From contig NC_070561.1 in assembly GCF_026914185.1 (NCBI RefSeq), positions 7,936,001 through 8,000,000 of the forward strand: a stretch of 64,000 bases of DNA. Direction: 5' to 3'. Position numbers and translations under genes: made by a program. The DNA is from Puccinia triticina. Lineage: Eukaryota > Basidiomycota > Pucciniomycetes > Pucciniales > Pucciniaceae. The notes beneath the pieces were generated by a model, which did not search any database, was not told where the DNA came from, and saw only the letters and a list, made by a program, of their open reading frames with translations. Every line of letters starts with the position of its first letter. Position 1 is the first letter of the stretch. Below are positions 9,626 to 20,200 of the stretch, in pieces.

Positions 9626-11011
9626 TCAAATGATTCTAACGGTGTAAAGCTCAAAAGTGTTCCTGAGAACCTTTTGCTGAGTGCGGAAAGGGATGTATGA
9701 GGAAACCTCTGCCTTTCCTGGCTCACAAGACACTAAAACAAGCCCACCAATCTCAGATTGGCAGTTTTAATGTAGTGATAGCGGAGTGTTATCAAAAGAT
9801 AACTGTTGTTATGAAGTGGGTGCGATGAAGTTGCTAAAATGTGTTAAGAATGAGGAGTCTGGACTTCAACCAGGTAATATTTGGCCAAAGAGGACCCCTC
9901 AGAGAGTTGTGTTATGTAATGTAAGTGTTGTGTAGAGTTGTTATTTCGTGTGTAAGTGTTTGTAAGGTGTGTAAAATCAAAATATAGAGTGACTGATATA
10001 TTTTTGAGTGAGCAGTTGTGTACTTTGTTATAGGGGAAACTGAGTGCAGGTAGTCTGCTGGGGGAAAGTTACAACAGGGGAGGAGAGCCTCCTTTTATAG
10101 ACAACAGTGAGGGATTTTAGCTCCAGAGGAGCTCCAAATGAGAGATTTTAGCTAGATACATGAGGGTTTTTGGCTAGTACATATGCTGAATGGGTGAATG
10201 TGATTGGTCAGGACTGTACATATGATTATAATGGGTTATGATCTGCAGGCTGAATCAGGGGGTGTGATTGGTCAGGACAGGATGTTAGTGTAGTCATGCT
10301 GTAACCAGGTCACCTGCTGCCGTCATGCAACAAAAATGCGCTAGTGCATGCAGCTATCACATGCAGCTAGCACCTGCAGGAGTGCCTGCATGTGTGTACT
10401 ATATGTATGTAAGTGATGATGTAGCTATATGTAGTGTGCTGTGTGTGTAACTATGTATGTAGCTATGTATTTAAATGTGGTTTGTGTAACTAATTGAGGT
10501 TGTAAGGGGTGTTGTGAGTGTGTAAGAGTATGTAACTTCTGAAATGAGTGCCCTTATGAGTGTTCTGTAAGGCAAGACTAGGGGCAAATTCGTCCCTAGA
10601 ATCTGGATCTTGGTGATTTATAAGAGGAAAAGGGACATTAAGAGTGAAACTAATACAAATAAGAAAGAAAAGCAGAAAATTTTGATTTTGGTATATGGGA
10701 TACCATAAAGCATACCACAACGGTTGGATAGTTCAAATATAGAAGGGCCTGGCAATATATACCCAAGGGTTGGTGGCTCAAATGAACCAAGCCATGAATA
10801 AATGGTTTTTTCTTTCTTTCTTTCTATCCTTCTTTCCGAGTAATACATGATCAAACTCATTGATTTCTCATTTTGTACTAAGCAATAGTATACACAGAGC
10901 TCTTCTTGGAGTATAATGAAGTGCACTCCAAAAAATATTGGATTGAACCAGCATGCACTCCAATTCCTCTTGAGAAATGTAGTGCATAGAAATATTTTGG
11001 AGTGCACCACT
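9626..11011. other. AT-rich repeat-derived DNA without a supported gene
   Basis: Contains GTATGTAAGTGT-rich low-complexity sequence (about 9910-9990 and 10380-10480). On the minus strand a TATAAAAG box (near 10095) and two CCAAT boxes (near 10205 and 10270) resemble an LTR or promoter, but no ends or downstream ORF are clear. Confidence 0.3.
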
Positions 11012-11731
11012 CAACGGTGAAACCACTGCGCTGCAAAAAGCGCAGCAAAGCGGTCAGCGCAGCTATTTTTGGGAGCGCTGCGCTGCGCTGAAAATCAGCG
11101 GGACAAGCGCTGCGCTAACCGCTGATTATTTTCACCACAAAAACCTGCAGATTTCAGCGCCGCTGAATCAGCGGTCAATCAGCAGTCAACCGCTGCGCTG
11201 ATGCTGTTTTCAGCGGAAAACCGCTGAAAATCAGCGCAGCACAGCGGAATGACTGCTGAATGACTGCTGACAACCGCTGACCGCTTTTTCAGCGTCAGCG
11301 CACTAATTTTGTGGTGCCCCAACATGGTCATAAGGACCAGGTGAGGCCCAATGGGGGGTAAACAGGTGGTGGGGAGGTTGATTGAGTGAATGAAACTATG
11401 TAGGTAACACACTGGCAGCGCCGCTGTCACTGCTGCCATGTTCAGCGCCTAGTTGGTCGCAGCAAAATCAGCGCGCTGACGCTGAAAACGCAGTCAGCGG
11501 TCATTCAGCGGCCATTCAGCGGTCATTCCGCTGCGCTGCGCTGATTTTCAGTGTTAGCGCCCTACAGCGGCGCTGCGCTAACGCTGATCAACAGCAGGCG
11601 TCCGCGGAATTCAGCGTTATGCAGCTCTAACCGCTGCGCTAACGCTGATTGGGCTGGAGGATCAGCGGTAGACCGCTGCGCTGCGCTAAAAGTGCCGCTG
11701 ATGTCAGCGCAGCGCAGCGGTTTCACCATTG
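11012..11731. mobile_element. Foldback element, CAGCG/CGCTG-word family, 720 bp
   Basis: Left end CAACGGTGAAACCACTGCGC, right end GCGCAGCGGTTTCACCATTG: inverted repeats of about 19 bp with one mismatch in the outer 8 bp. Flanks CACCACT (11005-11011) and CATCACT (11732-11738) are a 7-bp target duplication with one change. The interior is almost wholly CAGCG, GCGCTG and CGCTGA words in both orientations plus one ordinary stretch at about 11310-11400. No coding capacity. Confidence 0.7.
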
Positions 11732-11738
11732 CATCACT

Positions 11739-13157
11739 GTGCACTTGAAGATTTATCTCAACTTATCTTTTCTTGGTTTGTATCAATTTGCACTCCAAAG
11801 TTCTTGGAGTGCACATCAATGCACACCAAAAAAGGTGTGCATGTGGAAATCCTTTGGCGTGCATATAGGCTGACCCTAATTACGCTAAGCAGAGTTAAGC
11901 TAGCGCTAACTGCCAGCAAACAAAAACTAAGCCCGCTACACTATGTTATTTTGCTTTTTAGCAGGGTTTTCCACTAAAAACGGCATAATGTAGCGTAGTG
12001 TTAGCGTAGTGCCGCTAACGCTATGGCTGCAGCGGCCAAATCTAAAAGGTGCTACGCTATCACATGGGGGCCCCACAGGTGATGAGAATCTCTCTTGGAG
12101 ATTGGATTTTGTAGGCATCCCATAACCAGTGGTTTCCCTTCTACTATGGGTTGTGCAGATTGACCTTGTTCAGTTTGTACAGTTTATGTATGTGTTGGGA
12201 CTGGAAAGCTTGGTTTTTCATTGATCCCCCCGACCTCCTCTTAACTACCACACACTCCAAATGTGGAGTTTGTCCACCCCACACTACAACAGTATGAAAT
12301 AAGTAGTAAAGGGCAGTATGTGTATGTCTTTAGCTAGATGGTTGACACCTATACATGATTTATATTGGAATAAGGCATAGAGGGGAAAGGTTGTAGAAGA
12401 AGTAAGAAGAACACCAGGGTCCTCTCTTGGAAAAATAGAAATTTCAACAATTTATGGACAGTGAAGTACCCAACCACCTGGGAGCAGGGGACATGATGTG
12501 GTCCGGGCAGAGTGGTTGTGGAACGATGAAGAGAAGATCCTTCCACATCTGCTGATCCCAGGTGTACAAGATGGAGTGTGACAGGTATGTGAAACATAAG
12601 AAAAGATGAAGTGAAGTGTATGTAGCACACAGAGCAAAAAGAAAAACAAAGTGACTAGCTCAACAGCCAGCTGTTTAGTGCAGAAAGATGGAGAAAAATA
12701 AGGCCTTTTGGCCGGTTCATTTGGCTGAAAGAATGTCCTCCAGGAAGGTGGGACAATCTTGAGGGCAAGTTTTTCCCTGCCAAAGCGCCTCAAGCTCTCA
12801 GGCCAAATTTTTTGAAACAGTCACAATTCCCTCCTTTGGAGACTCGTACTTTGTGCAAGGGGTGCTTCGCCCCAGCCCAGGCTGTACCAGGTCCCTCCCA
12901 ATTGTGGGAATTGTGTTAAGTTAGAGCCTTATGTCTGTTCCGCGGCCTGGCTAATTGCATCCATTCACTGTGGCTTCTTGGAATTTCTCACCTCTCACTG
13001 TGTTCCTGGTAAGCAATGTGGTGATTTATATTGGCAAGTGTCACCAAATGTCCACACAGCAACAGTGGGGAGAAATGATGGTGCGGAGTGCAGACAATGT
13101 GGATTGATGTGGAGTGGAACAGAGCGCACAACTGAAAGCAGTGAGGCAGCGGCGCGC
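11739..13157. other. Repeat-derived DNA without a supported gene
   Basis: Contains TAGCG/CGCTA-word remnants at 11878-12060 without matching ends, and a diverged hairpin repeat at about 12820-12935 (CACAATTCCCTCC ... GGGAATTGTGTTAAG). No gene model is supported up to the gypsy element. Confidence 0.35.
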
Positions 13158-13997
13158 TGTGGTGATCAAACTGGTGGAGGCCGTGAAAAGGCGCAAAATC
13201 AAGAAATCACCCCCTCTCAGGATCATGATACACGGTTTCATCAAGCCCCGGCGTTTCAGGATCAAGACTCAGTCTGTCTCTCTTGGTTCCCCCTTCTATC
13301 CCCTTGTCTTTGTTGTTTCTCTCCTATTCTTTTTTTTCCAGTTTTCAGTTTCCTTGTTTTTGTTTCCTGTTTTTTTTTTTTTTCTTTTCTTTTTTTTCTT
13401 TTTCTTCTTTGTTTTCTTTCTCTCTTTTGTTTCTCATTGGCGCGCGTTGGATGGGAGTGTAGGTGGTGGGTTGGATGTGTTTTGTTTCTTTCCTTTTGTG
13501 TTGTGGTTTCTGCTCTTCTCCGTCTTTCCCGGTTGTAGCGCGCGCGCGGTGGGCACGAGGGCCTGTCGCAAGGTCTTTCACCGACCCTAAGCTTAAGTTC
13601 AGCAGAACTTGGAGGAGGGGTCGGCATGGTACCTCTTTTGGATCCAAGAAAAGTATCATCACGATTTTGGAGCTTATTTTTCTGTCTGAGTTTTTGAGAT
13701 CCCAATACCCCTGAGTTTATCAATCCTGTCCGAGTTTCTTTTCCCGACGCACTTCGCGCATACTTCCAAACCTTTTCCCGCATATTTTCACAAAAGAACT
13801 CCCTAACCCCTTTCCTTCTCTTAAAACCTCAAACCGCCAAGGGGTATTCCATTCCCCTCGTCCTCTCAAAATCCCTACCTCCTAGCGCTATCTTTCTGAT
13901 TCTACGACGCACATCCGGATCAACCACGAGGGCAGCTTTTTTTTTCTGCACCATCCCCTCAGCCCGCTGTCTACCGCGCACAGGTAGAAGCGCCATA
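13158..13997 (+). repeat. 5' LTR of the gypsy element
   Basis: Starts TGTGGTGATC and ends GCGCCATA. The outer TGTGG/CCATA are an imperfect inversion. It contains long T-rich tracts (13330-13430), whose reverse frames give Lys/Glu/Arg-rich spurious ORFs. It aligns along its whole length with 26967-27838. Confidence 0.92.
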
Positions 13998-13999
13998 TT

Positions 14000-14083
14000 T
14001 GGTCCCCCGAGCCGGGATCGAACCAGCGACCTCAAGATTTACAGTCTCGCCTCAGGATTTTGAGACGACTGGTTCTTGGGGCT
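14000..14083 (-). other. Gypsy primer-binding site with extended tRNA-Tyr(GTA) complementarity
   Basis: Two bases after the LTR, TGGTCCCCCGAGCCGG is complementary to a tRNA 3' end including CCA. Complementarity to a tRNA continues: on the minus strand I can fold the T arm (GCTGG-TTCGATC-CCGGC), a 5-nt variable loop and an anticodon arm (CGAGA-CTGTAAA-TCTTG) with anticodon GTA, i.e. Tyr. The 5' acceptor and D arm do not fold well. A normal primer site needs only about 10-18 nt, so this is either an extended tRNA copy or a tRNA pseudogene. Confidence 0.6.
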
Positions 14084-14296
14084 CTCTCCTTTAGCTTCGT
14101 TTCAGGAACAAGAACTCAAATTTCCTTTGTTTTTTTTTCTGTTTTATTGTGTTACCAGCGGGGCACAGGAGTATTCAAGTAAGTCCCCTCCAGAGTAGCA
14201 CCTCTGGGCTTTTCTACACTAGTCGTTAGCATTACCCGCCACGCTGTGAGCCGCAAATCCGTCGTCTGCCTTTCTCTTATCTTAGGACGTTACACT

Positions 14297-17200
14297 ATGG
14301 TCAAGATCAAGGCTCCAAACAAAAGGCTCTGTTTCGACGGTACCAAAGTCGAGAGGTTCATTGAGACCTACGAAATGGTAGCAAGTCTGGATGAAGCGAC
14401 TGAGCTCGATATGGCGAAGCAAATTCGTCTCTTTCTAGCGAACGATGATCTTCTGGACGTTCTAGAGACTTTGGACGGCTTCAATCCTCCGGACTGGCCT
14501 AAGCTGAAGGCGGCAATGGTCGCCTACTGGGGAAAAGTGGATACCGCGAGGTTCACGACGCGTGATTTAAGCTCTCTCGTCCAGAATTGGTCGGCGAAAG
14601 GCGGAGTTGCCTCGGCGGCCGACTATCAGGTCTTCCGGCAGAGCTGGGAACCCATTCAGTCCTATCTGTTGTCTAAAGCGCATATTGATTCAGTCGAGGA
14701 GATTCGTAACTCGTATTATCAATCATTTGCCACTTCGGTTCAAGACGAGATTCGAAGAAAGTTGATCAGGGACGGGACCAACGGTGGGCCGCTACGCTAC
14801 ACTACGCTACAGGGCCACTTAGCGTTAGCGTAGCGGCAAAAAGCGCCCGCTCATTTTGAGTAGCGTTAGCGCGCTGTTAGCGCCGCTACGCTGCGCTACG
14901 TTTCAGCGGCGCTAACAGCGCGCCAATTGTATGTTAGTGTTAGCGCGCCGCTACAGTCACTACGCTACGCTACGCTACAGCGCTTTTAGCGGAAAAAAGG
15001 CCTTTTTTCAGCTAAAAGCACTGTGGCGCACCGTAGCGCGCGCTCTTTTGCGCCCTGCGTGTGTAGCGTTAGCGCAATTGCGCGCATCTGCGCCAACGCT
15101 ACGCTAACAGCTAAATTAGCTGCGCACCCTTTGCGCGTAGCGTTAGCGCAGAAAGGCGCAATTCCGCTAACGCTACGCTAAAAGTTAGCGGAATTCCGCT
15201 ACGCTACGCCACGCTAACGCTACGGTTAGCGTAGCTGGCCCACCGTTGACGGGACGATGGTTACCACTCTTGACAATCGGTTTAAGTTACCCACTTTCAA
15301 AATTCTCAAGGAGGCAGCGGATGCTGTGATGAAGGAACAGACCGCGCTCACCTTCGAGGAGTCTAAGACCAGTCAACCGGTCATTTCGTCTCCGTTTCAA
15401 GAAGGGAACTCCGTGATGAAAAAGATGGGAGAAGCTCAGCGTCCCCAGGAAGTTGTTTCTGCGAACAAGCTCGCCCCAAGCATGGACGAGTTGTCCAGGT
15501 TGTTTGAGGCCTTCGAGCAAAAGATAGATCAGAAGCTCGCCGCGGTTCCGGGAAAAACGTCACAGAATCCGGGAGGACGCCCACCAATGGTCTGTTTCTA
15601 CTGTCACCGTGAAGGACACGGCACCGCCAGATGTTTCGAGCTTCAAAAAGATAAGGACGACCATCTGGTCGAGCAGAAAGGTACAAATTTCTTTCTCCCG
15701 AATGGGGCGCTTATTCCCTGGGATTCTAGTCGACCGATTCGCCATGTAGTGGCGTCTTTTCAACCCGCTCGGACCCAACAGGCGACAGTGGAACCTGCAG
15801 CTGATTTTAAAGTCGGGTGCGGATCCCTTCATCCGTGGTATCCGCCCGCCGTCTCGTCTCAGTCCTTTTCAGGAGCTTATCAAGCAGATCCGGCGGGAAG
15901 AAAAAGGCACGAGGACCCTAAGCTCTATAAGGCCCCTTCGGTTCCCAGTAGCGCCGCAAAAAGGCCTATTCGTCGTGCCCCGTCCCCTAAGCCGCAAGAG
16001 GCACAGTCCATGGAGGAGGAACCGGAGCTCTTTGAACGAGGTGTTGGTGCGGAGGGCACTGCCGAACCGTCGGTGGGACGCCCAGAAGTTTCGCCTCAAG
16101 CGGCCAATAAGCCGCCAGGTCCTAAGGTGCGCTTTGAACGCGACGTGGCGCGTGATTACCCGAATGCGGTCGATGGCGCTCTCAAGAAGATCTTCGACTT
16201 ACCTGTACCTCACATGACGGTAGCCGAATTGCTTGCTCTCGCTCCTACTGTTGCTGAAGGCGTCAAGAAATGGGTGTCGCGCCGGCGCGTGGAGGTCGGG
16301 TCTGAAGAAATCAAAGTCAATTCAGGCATATTGGCGGAAGGAGACGAGAGACGAGAGTTGGCAGGGGACCCTAACCTGTACTCCTGTCCTTTGGGGTACT
16401 TGTCTTGTCTCGTGGGCGAGGACGAAACGCCTGCGACTCCTCTCATAGATTCGGGATCTCAGCTTAATTTGATTTCGGACTCGATGGCGAACAAGTTCAA
16501 CCTGAGCCCACGAGTTAACTTTCTATCAGCAGTCTACGGCATCAACAATCAAGCGTGTGAACTGATAGGTGTGGCGGAGGATGTCCCAATCCGCGTAGGG
16601 AAGACTGTTGATTGTGAGAATACTGGATCCGACCCCGACCCGCAGCAACCGCACAGGAAGCTCGCGCGGCAAAACAAAACCCAAACCCCAGCTGCTAAGA
16701 AAGGTAAGCTTCAAGCCCCTTTCGCAGTCCCAGACCTAACCCAGAACCCAGACCAAAAAGCTAACTGTATCGCTCCGCCGATAGCAGAACCCAAACCATC
16801 AGCACCAGCCGCCCCGGCACAAGCCAAGACAAAGCCATCAACAAGCCTTAGAACCCTGTTCGTCCCCGAGCTTAGATTACAGCAGACTTATAGCAAGGCT
16901 GACTGAATCTTGTTCTTCTAACAGAACGCTCGCGGAACGACTCGGCAGAAAAGCGAAAGCAACCCTCCTAGACAGGATCACGAACGGTCTGACGACAAGT
17001 AAGTGATCCTATGTCCCCAGACCTAAGACAGAAAACAGAAAAGAACCCCAGCTGACTCGAACAAACATTGTTTGTCGAGCAGAAGACCAAAGCGGCACGG
17101 CAAAGCTCTACCGCAAGGATAAAACGAAAGTCTTCAGTTGACGTTGTTGAATATCCGTGAGTTAGACACCAGACAGAGAGAGACGAGACGCTTGATCACC

Positions 17201-20200
17201 TGATCCAAACGCTGACCTATACGGTCGGCAGGACACTTGACAGCCCTAAACCAAAAACCCCAGCGAACCCGCACGGAGCTCGCCCAGTCATATTCCCTTC
17301 TTCTCTCTAGCCCATCCCAGACAATACCTCGAGTGTGCATTGAGTTGCTTTCAGGTACAGATAGCGCTTAGACTAGCCTTATATTCATTTGCTGTTTGCT
17401 GTTATGTACTAGCTTCTGATAAGCAATAAACCTTTCAGTTGCTCCTATTTTTTCAGATTTACAGTCTCAACCTGCTCGTCACGACTACCCCAACAAGCAG
17501 CTGAAAGCAACTCTGAATGGCAAACACAAGGAATCAAGGTCCTAGCGCCGCCAGCGACAAGAATCCCGGAGCTCCAAAGAATGACGCCTATAGTCCTGAC
17601 AAGGACCACGTCAACGTCCCCAAATTTGACGGGTCAAATTTTCCTCTCTGGGAGCGCAAAATCAAGATGCGCCTCGAGACTTACATAGAGGAGCCAATGT
17701 CGAAGGAACCAGACGAAGATGAGCTCCAGGGCGCTCTCCGCACCTGTAGCATTCTGAGCGAAGCAATCTCAAATGCTATCTTCACGAGTGTCATCAACGA
17801 TTCTAACGAGAAAGATCCCTTCGCGATTTGGACCAACATCAAAACCATCTACGCCTCGGATTCCTTGCTCTCAGTATTCCAGGTCTGGAATAAATGGCTT
17901 GATATTCAGTATAACAAGGACCTCAACACTTACGTCATCGAGATGGAAGAGAGCTTGGCCGAATTCAGCTCTCTAGGCCTTAAGGTTCCGGACGAGCTCA
18001 TCGGATGCGGCATTGTTGGAAAAATTACCAAGAAGCGGCCCATGCTAATGCAAGCGCTCTTCGCTGATCTCAAAGCCCTGGCAAAGCCGAAAGAAATCAT
18101 CGCTAAGTTAAGAGACATCGGCCGCCACGAGACAGCAACGAAGAGAAAATTTGTGGAAGATCCTGAACCCTCAGCCACCGCTCTTGCCACAGGTCCACAT
18201 CGTAAACCAAAGAAACCTGGCCAACCAATTATTCGCTGTAGCGGCGGCAAACACAATCCAAAAGCCACGTCGCACACCGAAGAAAATTGCTGGACCATTC
18301 ACCCCTCCACCAGACCGCCTGAGCGACCGCTTGTAGATCAGGGCCGCCCGGAGAAGAAGCAGCGCACGGCCTACCATACTGCCCCTGACGAGGAAGAAGA
18401 AGAGGCGCATCACGCCATAGTGAGACCGTCCTTCACATATAACGCCACCACTCCCTCCAAACCCCTGTCGACCATCCTCAACTCGGGTGCGAGCAATCAT
18501 ATGCTCAATTCCCTACGATACTTTGAAGAAACGACGGCAGTCAACATCAGTATTATGACGGGGAGCGGCAAGTCAGAGCTTGTGGCAGTGGCTCGAGGAA
18601 CGGCAAGGCTTCGCCTCCCAACTGGCGATACCCTCACCCTGCATGACGCTCTATTCGTACCTTATCTTACGCGCAATTTAGTTTCAATGATGCAACTCCT
18701 GAATCAACAAGCGACTATACGCGAGCGAGACGGAGCCTTTGAGGTGAAAATCGACGACGACACACCTTTTTGTGTTGATGTCTCCAATGATTTGTTGGAG
18801 ATTGTAGACGCCACACCTCCCCAAACGTCAGCAATCAGCCTTTCAACCACGGCTGCGCCAGAGCTGTCCACCTTTCAGAAATGGCACAATTGCCTTGGAC
18901 ACGCTAGCTCAGGGCGCATAGCACACGCAGTGGACGGGGCACTAGGCCTACAGAAAACTCATGCATGCACGGCTTGCATGCAAGGGAAGCTTACTTGCGT
19001 CCCATGCAACGGGACATTCAAGGCAGCCGACGCTCCACTCAGCGTTGTACACGCTGATTTGGTCGGACCAATCTCTCCTCCGACGAACGGCGGAGCAAGA
19101 TACTTCATCACACTTGTTGATCAATTCACAGGACTCATTCATACGGCCATTCTGAAAGAAAAAAATCAGGCCGCGCGAGCCATCCTCGAGTTCAAGACGT
19201 TCTTCGAGAAGCAGACGGGCCACCAGATGAAGAAGCTGATCTCAGATGGCGGCGGGGAATTCGTCAACGGCACGCTTGGTGATCACCTTAAATCTGAGGG
19301 AATCCAACATAATGTAGCACCAGCATACACACCTCAGAACAACGGACTGGTGGAAAGGGCTAATCACACTGTCATCGACATGACGCGCTGTCTGATGATG
19401 CAGGCTAACCTAGCTCCGGAGTGGTGGGCAGAGGCAGTCCAAATGGCGACGTCCACCACAAATTGTCTTCCCTCACTCGGAAAAAGCAAGACCTGCCCGC
19501 TGGAGCTAATGTTCAAAGTAAAACCAAACGTACATTTCTTGCGACCGTTTGGCTGCCGGGTATGGATTCTCAAGCCCAAGCAAAAACAGGACACAAAATT
19601 CTCGGCGATCTCCTGGGAAGGGATCCTTCTTGGGTATGATAATGACTACTCATCGTACAAGGTCCTCAGGCTTGAAGACAAGGCGATCGTAACATTGAAG
19701 CATGTACATTTTGATGAGGGATCCTTCCCTGAATGCCCGCCTCTCGCCAAAAGCTATACGCCACTTGGGACAAACAAGCTCCCATCATTCAAATCCGATG
19801 ATCCAATGCCTTTCGCAGAGGAAGACTGCGTCCCCGGTGAGCACCAAGGGGAGACCGGCACGGAAATAGAAGACGAGGAGCAAGAGTTCACCAGAATTAC
19901 CCAAGACCTCCGCGCACGCAGCCCCGCAAGCTCGCCAGATAACACCAACAGTTGCACCCCAGCGCAACCATCAGACCAAGAACCAGACCGAGCTCAATCA
20001 GCTGGGCGGCGATACGCGTGGACTTCAGCACCTCCCTCAAAAGAAATCTCCAGTAACATCGACTCCAACAACATCCTTTCCAGCAAACGCTCTCGCCAGA
20101 TGTACCTGATCGAAATCGAAGTTGACCCGAAGAACCACCGGCAAGCCATGAGTGGAAAGGACCGGGACAACTGGACTAAGGCTGAGCAAAAGGAAATTGC

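Noticed and set aside
9447..10500. Possible complete LTR element with PBS and minus-strand TATA/CCAAT boxes
   Set aside because: I could not find paired ends, a second LTR or a target duplication, so only a low-confidence remnant was listed.
13114..13783. Phe-rich and Lys/Glu/Arg-rich ORFs (also at 26827-27624)
   Set aside because: They come from T-rich tracts in the two gypsy LTRs; the same false ORFs occur at both LTRs.
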